A stretch of DNA of 64,000 nucleotides, taken from assembly GCF_002135415.1 (NCBI RefSeq), contig NZ_NEGJ01000006.1:1-64000 (forward strand), read 5' to 3'. The notes beneath the pieces were generated by a model. The model did not search any database and was not told where the DNA came from. It saw nothing but the letters and a program-made list of their open reading frames with translations. The position numbers and the translations under genes are program-made. Of the stretch, positions 58,052-64,000 are shown piece after piece; the first letter of the stretch is position 1, and each line of letters opens with the position of its first letter. The stretch comes from Acinetobacter sp. ANC 3832 (GTDB lineage: Bacteria > Pseudomonadota > Gammaproteobacteria > Pseudomonadales > Moraxellaceae).

Positions 58052-58081
58052 TAAAAGACCCGCAATATGCGAGTCTTTTTA
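58052..58081 (-). terminator. Terminator after the 68-residue ORF
   Basis: AAAAGACCCGC-aatat-GCGAGTCTTTTT, one mismatched pair, 5 bp beyond the gene. Confidence 0.75.
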
Positions 58082-58085
58082 TTAC

Positions 58086-58292
58086 TTAACGTTCAATAAT
58101 TTTAAAAATCTTTCCACTTTTGGCACTTTGAAAAAACATTTCAAAGCTAGGCCGAATCAATTCATTATCTACAATAATATATTTTATTCGTTCATACGTC
58201 TTAACTGCACTTGATACCACTTCATCTAAAGTCGCTTCAATGGCGTAATGCACGCCAAACTGGTCTTGTACATTAATATTCAGTTTATTCAT
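58086..58292 (-). CDS. Uncharacterised 68-residue protein
   Basis: A compact soluble protein (MNKLNINVQDQFGVHYAIEA, ending KSGKIFKIIER) with mixed strands and helices. An AAGGTGC ribosome site precedes the ATG and a terminator follows directly. No family recognised. Confidence 0.6.
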   Translation of the reverse strand: MNKLNINVQDQFGVHYAIEATLDEVVSSAVKTYERIKYIIVDNELIRPSFEMFFQSAKSGKIFKIIER

Positions 58293-58426
58293 AAAAGCAC
58301 CTTAAAAAGTCAAATAATAAACAGTCTGAGACTGCAAAAAATAGCATTCAATAATTATTAGAGTCGTTGTTATATATTGAACGCAGGTCAATATACGTTA
58401 AAAAACACTTTATAGGGAAAATGTTT

Positions 58427-58516
58427 ATGACCGTACAGAATAGTTATTTTGAACATTTAAAAGATCAGCTAAGAATCCTAATTGGCTTTCAAGTTAATAA
58501 ATACAGCAGACAATAA
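58427..58516 (+). CDS. 29-residue small protein with its own terminator
   Basis: ATG at 58427 with GGGAAA upstream, encoding MTVQNSYFEHLKDQLRILIG and FQVNKYSRQ. The stop runs straight into a strong terminator. An in-frame ATG two codons earlier (58421) is too close to the ribosome site. The helix is amphipathic rather than membrane-spanning. Confidence 0.45.
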   Translation: MTVQNSYFEHLKDQLRILIGFQVNKYSRQ

Positions 58517-58555
58517 AAAGCCTACTTAACTCTCTGAAATTAAGCAGGCTTTTTC
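58516..58555 (+). terminator. Terminator after the 29-residue ORF
   Basis: AAAAGCCTACTTAA pairs with TTAAGCAGGCTTTTT (one mismatch) around a 10-base loop. Confidence 0.85.
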
Positions 58556-58795
58556 AATTATCGTTCTGATATTTATAATTTTAGTACTTGAGTTATTGGA
58601 TAAGTAAAAGATACCATCAATCAAAAAAAACTAAGTATAGAAAATACAAGTGTTATGTTTGAAGATGTTTTAATTAAGTTGTTATTTCTTTGCAAGTTTA
58701 TCAAAAAATAAGCAAACAGCTCATAAGTGATCACTTTGTGTGCTGAAAATAATAATGACTCTAAAATAAAATATTCCTAGCTTTCAAATGATGAT
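58556..58795. other. AT-rich gap without recognisable features
   Basis: I see no gene, repeat or RNA here; the reading frames are short and AT-driven. The two terminators on its flanks point inwards from each side. Confidence 0.5.
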
Positions 58796-58822
58796 AAAAA
58801 AGCCCACCTTTTGGTGAGCTTT
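58796..58822 (-). terminator. Terminator after the small membrane protein gene
   Basis: GCCCACC-tttt-GGTGAGC with A residues on the plus-strand left side, so T residues follow on the minus strand. 26 bp beyond the stop. Confidence 0.8.
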
Positions 58823-58847
58823 CATTTAGAAATAATTTATTGTTTCA

Positions 58848-59048
58848 CTAACTCGATTGCATATCCAACTCATCATCACCCGTAATTAGTACCGATATTA
58901 AAATTGGAACAGCTAAAATAACGGGAAAAAAGACAATCCATAAATCAATTGCTAGTTTATTTGAGAAAACAAAATGGATAATAATCGCGATTAAAGCCAA
59001 AATTCCAAATAGAATACCAGCGAATCGAGTTGCAAATTTTAAAAGCAT
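58848..59048 (-). CDS. Small two-helix membrane protein (66 residues)
   Basis: Two predicted helices (about 7-29 and 34-56), a short positive N-terminus and an acidic tail GDDELDMQSS. A GGGGAA-type ribosome site (AGGGGAATAAAAAATG) precedes the ATG. Function unknown; single gene. Confidence 0.65.
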   Translation of the reverse strand: MLLKFATRFAGILFGILALIAIIIHFVFSNKLAIDLWIVFFPVILAVPILISVLITGDDELDMQSS

Positions 59049-59225
59049 TTTTTATTCCCCTTGATATTAAATATTTCACTTTAATAGTTATGTCTTATTT
59101 TTGATAATTAAGCAAAGCACTTTGATAAAAACTTACTCTTTTGGAAAGTAGATTTACAAAACTTTAAATACTGTGTGGATCATCATAACTTCATCCACTA
59201 AAACAGCATTCACTCTTTTTACTTC

Positions 59226-59897
59226 TTAGATCTGACTCAAATCTAAAATAGTCATTGTTCCCCAATGCACTGCACCCGTATCAATGTAGTAACAGTTATC
59301 TCGTTTGATGACTTTTCTAGTGACTGTATGTCCGAGAATTACGGCATCCACACCTTGAACATGAGTGTATTGAGCATTACCCATTTCCATCCGATCTCGA
59401 TTCCACATCGCCAATTGATCAGCACCTCGTATAGAGGGATCATTAAAACTTTGCTTAAACGCTTCCCAATCATTTTCTTCAATATGCCCATGCACAAAAC
59501 CAAACTTTTTCCCGTTATAATCCAACTCTAGAACAACGGGTAATGTCTTGAACTTATCAATGATGGTTTGTTGGGTGTCAGAATCTAAGCGATAAAACCA
59601 CTTTCCACCATGTTCAAAATGGCACCTAAAAATGGCTCTGTCTTCTCTACTGCGAATACACATTTCTTCATGGTTGCCCATAATCGAAGTAAACCAAGGT
59701 TGATCCATCAGGCTCACACAATCTTCATTCTGAATTCCACGGTCAACTAAATCACCTACTGCAACCAATAGATCCTTTTTAAAATCAAAGCCAATTTTTT
59801 CTAGATTAGACATCAGCAGGTTATAACAGCCATGAATATCCCCTACTGCATAAACCTTACCTTTGATTTCTTTATCCCAGATTTTGACGAAGCCCAT
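59226..59897 (-). CDS. PPP-family metallophosphatase (PrpA/ApaH-like)
   Basis: 223 residues from the ATG at 59897, which follows GGTGGGATAGAG; the open frame extends to a TTG at 59936. Metal-site motifs are all present: GDIHGC, GDLVDRG and GNHE, and later FVHGHIEENDW and ILGHTV. This matches PrpA/PrpB-type Ser/Thr phosphatases of the lambda-phosphatase group; ApaH is longer and differs after GNHE. Single gene. Confidence 0.87.
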   Translation of the reverse strand: MGFVKIWDKEIKGKVYAVGDIHGCYNLLMSNLEKIGFDFKKDLLVAVGDLVDRGIQNEDCVSLMDQPWFTSIMGNHEEMCIRSREDRAIFRCHFEHGGKWFYRLDSDTQQTIIDKFKTLPVVLELDYNGKKFGFVHGHIEENDWEAFKQSFNDPSIRGADQLAMWNRDRMEMGNAQYTHVQGVDAVILGHTVTRKVIKRDNCYYIDTGAVHWGTMTILDLSQI

Positions 59898-59936
59898 CTC
59901 TATCCCACCACCCACTCTATCTTTTGAATTGCTCAA

Positions 59937-60244
59937 TCTGATTCACATATTCTGTGTTAAACCGTAATATCTGATAATTATGCATTATCACAACATTATA
60001 TTTTCCCATGCCACCAATACAACCTTTAACTCTTGTATATCACCCTACACTCTAAATTTGTCCATCCACTTCAATTAAAATGATTTTACCCGCAATGTAA
60101 GAATCAAGCATGGTAAAGTCAAATAAGAGTACATCTAAACATTTGTTTTTAATTTACTTTTATCAAGAATACTGATATACAATATTGTCCAATATTATGT
60201 GGATGAATCATGGAGGAAAATTACACTTGAATAATTTTACGCCA
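59937..60244. other. Intergenic region upstream of the YARHG-domain gene
   Basis: Mostly AT-rich unique DNA between divergent starts. I see no RNA or repeat; an AATATTGTCCAATATT inverted repeat at about 60183-60198 is the only symmetry. Confidence 0.4.
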
Positions 60245-60272
60245 TTGAATTCGTGCTTATGCACCCTATAAT
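60245..60272 (+). promoter_or_regulatory. Predicted sigma-70 promoter for the YARHG-domain gene
   Basis: TTGAAT (60245-60250), 16-bp spacer, TATAAT (60267-60272), 42 bp before the start codon. Confidence 0.5.
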
Positions 60273-60314
60273 ATAAATATAAGACAATTTAATATGTCAA
60301 ATTGAGGGTTGAGG

Positions 60315-60584
60315 ATGAATAAGTTTAATATTGCTGTATTTTCAATGATATCCATTTTTGCTGGGGCAAATGTATACGCAGCCGATGCCGCTCAAGAATG
60401 TGCAAAATTGCAAGATGACTATAACGTAATCTATGCATCAAAAGGTTTCTGCTTTAAAGATCCTGATGCTAAAGCTAAATATGGTAATGACAATTGCTTT
60501 ACCAGTAAGCCAAAATTCTCTGAAAAAGAACAGCAACGTCTTGACGAAATTAAAGCACGTCAGAAAGATTTAAATTGTAAATAA
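60315..60584 (+). CDS. Exported YARHG-domain-like small protein
   Basis: 89 residues with an export signal (IAVFSMISIFAGANVYA, cleavage before ADAAQE). The mature part has YNVIYASKGFCFKDPDAKAKYG then NDNCF, the pattern of the YARHG domain (here YASKG). Three cysteines in the mature part (two in this motif, one near the C-terminus) allow a disulfide. A GGGTTGAGG ribosome site precedes the ATG at 60315. Followed 23 bp later by the HIT gene, possibly in the same transcript. Extracytoplasmic function unknown. Confidence 0.75.
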   Translation: MNKFNIAVFSMISIFAGANVYAADAAQECAKLQDDYNVIYASKGFCFKDPDAKAKYGNDNCFTSKPKFSEKEQQRLDEIKARQKDLNCK

Positions 60585-60607
60585 CGACATCCAAAGGAAA
60601 TGAACCA

Positions 60608-61027
60608 ATGATTACGGCTTATGATGATCAAAACATATTTGCTCGAATTCTACGTAATGAACTTCCTGCAATTAAAGTATATGAAGATGATCACGTCCTT
60701 GCATTCATGGATATTATGCCTCAAGCCGAGGGACATACTTTAGTCATTCCCAAAACCCCTGCTGTGACACTGCTTGATCTTCCACCTGAAGTTGCTGCGT
60801 ATACGATTCAAATTGTGCAGAAAATTGCTAAAGCAATAGAAACTGCTTTAGGTGCAAAAGGTATTGTACTGATGCAACTTTCAGGTGTTTCTGCAGGGCA
60901 AACTGTTCCGCATGTGCATTTTCATCTGATTCCAAGTTCAGTACATGAACTCGGCAAGCATGCTGTGCAAATGGGGGATCAAGAAAAAATTAAAGCATTG
61001 GCTGAGAAAATCAAAGCTGCTCTTTAA
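60608..61027 (+). CDS. HIT-family nucleotide hydrolase
   Basis: 139-residue HIT protein. Starts IFARILRNELPAIKVYEDD, has the conserved GHTLVIPK, and the catalytic triad HVHFHLIP. Size and sequence fit the HinT/HIT-like AMP-lysine or dinucleoside-polyphosphate hydrolases. Ends before a strong terminator at 61040. Confidence 0.92.
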   Translation: MITAYDDQNIFARILRNELPAIKVYEDDHVLAFMDIMPQAEGHTLVIPKTPAVTLLDLPPEVAAYTIQIVQKIAKAIETALGAKGIVLMQLSGVSAGQTVPHVHFHLIPSSVHELGKHAVQMGDQEKIKALAEKIKAAL

Positions 61028-61039
61028 TTTCTAAGTTTG

Positions 61040-61068
61040 AAAAAAGAGACTTCGGTCTCTTTTTTTTA
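61040..61068 (+). terminator. Terminator after the HIT gene
   Basis: AAAAAGAGAC-ttcg-GTCTCTTTTTTTT; stable UUCG tetraloop. Confidence 0.92.
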
Positions 61069-61157
61069 ATTTATTCATTTGAATTATAATATTTTATTGC
61101 TTTCCTCTAAATTTCATACGTCATCAAACTGTCATTTAGCTTTCACCTATATGTAAC

Positions 61158-61204
61158 AAAATTTACAGATACTGCATGCAAGTTGGTAAGTATCTGTAAA
61201 TTTT
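61158..61204. repeat. Perfect 16-bp inverted repeat in the porin leader
   Basis: AAAATTTACAGATACT (61158-61173) and AGTATCTGTAAATTTT (61189-61204) are exact reverse complements around a 15-base loop that includes GCATGC. The right arm runs on into T residues. It ends 73 bp before the porin start and comes after the HIT terminator, so it is either a 5'-leader hairpin or a regulator site. Confidence 0.6.
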
Positions 61205-61276
61205 TGTAGGGCTTACTAAATAAAAAAGTGAAATAGGCAAATGCCATTTGAATGAACACGTTTTGGAGAAATCTCA

Positions 61277-62356
61277 ATGAAAAAAGTGCTACTCGCTGTC
61301 GCAGTTGCATCATTTGGCTTAAGCGCAGCGCAAGCAGCGCCAACATTGTACGGTAAGCTCAATGTTTCTTTAAACCAAGTTGACAATAAAGACTTTAAAG
61401 GTACAGATGAAACTCAATTGAATTCGAATGCTGCACGTATTGGGGTAAAAGGTGAAGAAAAACTCACCGATAATGTTGCTGTCGTTTATCAAGCAGAATG
61501 GGCTATTTCTACAGATGGTTCAGGTTCAGATACAGATTTAAGCGCTCGTAACCGTTTCTTAGGCTTAAAATTTAAAGATGTTGGTACGTTAAAAGCGGGT
61601 CAATATGATTCATACTTCAAAACATCAGCAGGAAAATATCAAGATATCTTTAATGATGATACGAATCTTGATATTACTAAAACCATGTATGGTGAAGAAC
61701 GTTTAAAAAACGTAGTTGGATTTGAAACAGACAAAAACCTATTAATTCCTGGCCTACAGTTCAACATTATGGCGCAAACAGGTGAAAATACGTCTTCTCT
61801 ATACACAACTAAGGAACGTGACAGTTTCAGCGGTGTATCTACATCATTAACGTATGAAAATAAAGACATTGGCTTAGCTGCTGGTCTTGCAGGTAACTTT
61901 GGTATCGCAGGTAATTATAATGCTTTGTCTTTATCTGGTATCGAGTCTGATGCTTACCGTTTAACAGGTTCATTAGATTTAACCAAAGCAGGCTTAGACG
62001 GCTTAGTTCTAGGTGCATTATGGCAACATGCTGAACCATCTGATTCGCCATCTTTTGATGCTTTAACGGCTGCTAAACTTGATACGCGTGTTGCATCACT
62101 TGAAGAACAAGCTTGGTTAATTCAAGCAACATATAGCATCATGAATACGCCATGGGCTGTTAAAGGTCAATATCAATCTGCAAAAACAGAATGGACGGGT
62201 GGTGACCGCACATTGGATCAATATGGTGTAGGCGTAGACTATAACTTTAATAAACAAGCTCGCTTTTATGGCTTAATTGCTCAACAAAAGCGTGATTGGC
62301 AAGACAATGATGACAAAAAGACTGTATTTGGTTTAGGTATGGAATATAACTTTTAA
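61277..62356 (+). CDS. Gram-negative general porin
   Basis: A 359-residue outer-membrane porin. Signal peptide MKKVLLAVAVASFGLSAAQA, first strand PTLYGKLNVSLNQVD, the landmark NAARIGVKGEEKLTDNVAVV and FLGLKFKDVGTLKAGQYDS of trimeric porins, and a C-terminal FGLGMEYNF with Phe. A TGGAG ribosome site precedes the ATG. The substrate is unknown. Its leader contains a long inverted repeat. Confidence 0.88.
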   Translation: MKKVLLAVAVASFGLSAAQAAPTLYGKLNVSLNQVDNKDFKGTDETQLNSNAARIGVKGEEKLTDNVAVVYQAEWAISTDGSGSDTDLSARNRFLGLKFKDVGTLKAGQYDSYFKTSAGKYQDIFNDDTNLDITKTMYGEERLKNVVGFETDKNLLIPGLQFNIMAQTGENTSSLYTTKERDSFSGVSTSLTYENKDIGLAAGLAGNFGIAGNYNALSLSGIESDAYRLTGSLDLTKAGLDGLVLGALWQHAEPSDSPSFDALTAAKLDTRVASLEEQAWLIQATYSIMNTPWAVKGQYQSAKTEWTGGDRTLDQYGVGVDYNFNKQARFYGLIAQQKRDWQDNDDKKTVFGLGMEYNF

Positions 62357-62375
62357 TTAGAAGATATTTATACAT

Positions 62376-62405
62376 AAAAAGAACATGCACATGCGTGTTC
62401 TTTTT
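62376..62405 (+). terminator. Terminator after the porin gene
   Basis: AAAAAGAACATGC-acat-GCGTGTTCTTTTT, one G-U pair, T tract. Confidence 0.88.
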
Positions 62406-62944
62406 ATTTGAGAACAAAGTTCAAATTATTTATTCAGTTTCAAACCAATTTATCAATGAGCTTACTCAACGATTTTGAATAGCTAAACTGCGTGGGAATC
62501 AATATTGATTACACATGAAAATTTTATATAAAACCTTTTTGTGCCTCTATGCAGGATAAATACAAAAAGCTTATTAACAATACTTTAAAATATCTATTTT
62601 ATAAAAATTTTATTCAACATCATATACAACATTTTTTAATTTTAGAGGTCAGTTAACATAACCAATAAAATAATTTTAATAATTAAATTTATTTAGAATA
62701 AATACTCTACTATTTTTCATACAATCAGAATTCCAAAATTATTAATTAAAATAAATATAATTATTTTCAAGCTATTGATAAATTTAATTTTTATTAATTA
62801 ACACTATTTTCATTGATCCGAATAGTCATTTTAAGGCAATTGTTACCTATATTTCATTATGCTAAAACGCCATCAGATTTTAGAGTAATTAATCTGTTTA
62901 GTTTATTTATTCTAATTTTAAAATTATTTCTAGGATGAATAAAA
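62406..62944. other. Long AT-rich region before the FadL-like gene
   Basis: Over 500 bp without a credible ORF. Very AT-rich, with runs such as AATTAAATTTATTTAGAATAA. It must include the promoter and probably a long leader for the FadL-like gene. No repeat or known RNA was recognised. Confidence 0.5.
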
Positions 62945-64000
62945 ATGCATATGCAACCCAAGCTTCTCACAATAGCCATTTCATTAATCAGCGCGGGGAC
63001 ACTTTCCCAGACTCATGCACAGGGTTATGGCGTAAATGAACAAAGCGTATCATCAATGGGAGCAGCATATGCAGGTCGTGGTGCACATATTCAAGATGCA
63101 TCTATTATCTATGGAAACCCTGCGGGCTTAACCCAATTAAACAGTGCACAAATCAGCCAAAATGTAACTTTTGTAAAAGCATATTCAGATATTAATAATG
63201 CATCAGGTACGAATGTTTTAGGTCAAGTTTCTCAAGGTACCAATGACGGTGATTTTGTACCAGAAGTTGTATTGGGCTCTTCATACGCTGCTCTCCCTCT
63301 CAATCAGTATGTAGATGGCTTATCCGCAGGGATTGGGTTCTATGTTCCTTTTGGTATTGCGAGTAACTACGAAGGTTCTTTCCAAGGGTCTGTATTTGGT
63401 GATAAAACCAAAGTCAAAGTATTAACACTCCAACCTACCGTTGCTTATAAAATTAATCCTCAAATTTCTGTGGGTATAGGCGCAACCATTAATAAAATGG
63501 AAGGCGAAATCAATCAAAGTTTAACGGGTGGTGCTGATCGCTCTGGTTTAGAAGGTGATGATTTTTCAGGGGGTTATAATATTGGTTTCTTATTTACGCC
63601 CAATAATCAAACCAATGTGGGCTTAACCTACCATTCGCATGTTGAATTCAAACTTAAAGACACAGCTTATATTAATGATTTAAACCCTTCTGCCTTACTC
63701 AGCAGCAAAACTGCACAAGATCTACTTGCATCAAAAGGCGTAAGTGCAGCAATGTTAAGCGGTCTAAATAATTTAGATCTTCGATCTCATGATGCTTCAC
63801 TTAAAGTAACTACACCTGAAAGTGCTGAACTCTCTATTTCATACCAAGCAACTCCAGCTTTAACTTTACTTGGAAGTGCAACTTGGACACGTTGGAGTCG
63901 CCTCGGTGTTTTAAGCCCTGAAACTGGCTTTAATGCTAATTTATTACTGACTCAAAACACACAACTTGCAACGTTATTAGGACAATTAGCTTCAGCAGGA
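62945..64000 (+). CDS. FadL/OmpP1-family outer-membrane channel, N-terminal 352 residues (runs off the window)
   Basis: Outer-membrane transporter for long-chain fatty acids or other hydrophobic compounds. AGGA nine bases upstream supports the ATG at 62945 (a second in-frame ATG is at 62951). After the signal peptide (cleavage near THAQG) comes YGVNEQSVSSMGAAYAGRGA and ASIIYGNPAGLTQL, the FadL N-terminal hatch signature with the NPA motif. Barrel strands follow (GLSAGIGFYVPFGIASNYEG). The C-terminus lies outside the window, so the length cannot be judged. Confidence 0.9.
   Translation, partial: MHMQPKLLTIAISLISAGTLSQTHAQGYGVNEQSVSSMGAAYAGRGAHIQDASIIYGNPAGLTQLNSAQISQNVTFVKAYSDINNASGTNVLGQVSQGTNDGDFVPEVVLGSSYAALPLNQYVDGLSAGIGFYVPFGIASNYEGSFQGSVFGDKTKVKVLTLQPTVAYKINPQISVGIGATINKMEGEINQSLTGGADRSGLEGDDFSGGYNIGFLFTPNNQTNVGLTYHSHVEFKLKDTAYINDLNPSALLSSKTAQDLLASKGVSAAMLSGLNNLDLRSHDASLKVTTPESAELSISYQATPALTLLGSATWTRWSRLGVLSPETGFNANLLLTQNTQLATLLGQLASAG

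Overview
The window is a low-GC gammaproteobacterial chromosome segment, almost certainly Acinetobacter. The strongest evidence is the pair at 9905-12146. It matches the two-protein p-hydroxyphenylacetate (HPA) 3-hydroxylase known from A. baumannii: a C1 flavin reductase with a MarR-like tail and a C2 oxygenase. In C2 the catalytic His120, Ser171 and His396 fall at the same residue numbers as in the characterised enzyme. Housekeeping genes, IS types and codon use also fit Acinetobacter. All calls are from reading the sequence; no database search was run.

Layout. 1-3.9 kb: start of prpB, a TetR regulator, argF, a secreted esterase-like hydrolase and a broken secreted-protein gene. 3.9-4.7 kb: IS debris. 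4.7-23.4 kb: an aromatic catabolic island, nearly all on the minus strand. It holds hpaR, an OprD-type porin, a VanAB-like Rieske O-demethylase pair, a LuxR-type regulator, C1/C2 HPA hydroxylase, an IS982 relic, an MHS-type transporter, and the homoprotocatechuate meta-cleavage operon hpaG1-G2-E-D-F-H-I-gabD with divergent hpaA. HPA is hydroxylated to homoprotocatechuate, cleaved by HpaD, oxidised by HpaE, decarboxylated and isomerised by HpaG/HpaF, hydrated by HpaH, split by HpaI to pyruvate and succinic semialdehyde, and GabD makes succinate. A palindromic motif around TTAATATATTAA recurs before several of these units and looks like a shared operator. The Rieske pair may feed the same pathway by demethylating a methoxylated phenylacetate.

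23.4-25.5 kb: a BigR-type sulfide-response cluster (persulfide dioxygenase-like hydrolase, two YeeE/YedE half-transporters, ArsR/BigR). 25.5-32 kb: a zeta-like kinase with a small partner, an HD protein, a hydrolase, a DUF7710 protein, cidR/cidA/cidB, an NTF2-like protein and a DUF5713 protein. 32.1-35.9 kb: cobS-cobC-cobT-cobU plus a 2H phosphoesterase. 36-43.9 kb: a histidine-acid-phosphatase lipoprotein, an MFS gene with a nonsense codon bracketed by two MITE-like repeats, and a Fur-box-preceded siderophore-uptake operon. 44-46.9 kb: ybaK, a PAP2 phosphatase, nested IS relics and ynfA.

47-55.2 kb: housekeeping genes (clpA, clpS, argC, a YgjP-type metalloprotein, rpiA, ilvA) with one 5'-truncated unknown gene. 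55.2-64 kb: more IS relics, a lipocalin, several very small ORFs with their own terminators, initiator tRNA-Met, a PPP-family phosphatase, a YARHG-domain protein, a HIT protein, a porin behind a long inverted repeat, and the start of a FadL-type channel.

No CRISPR array, prophage or rRNA was seen.
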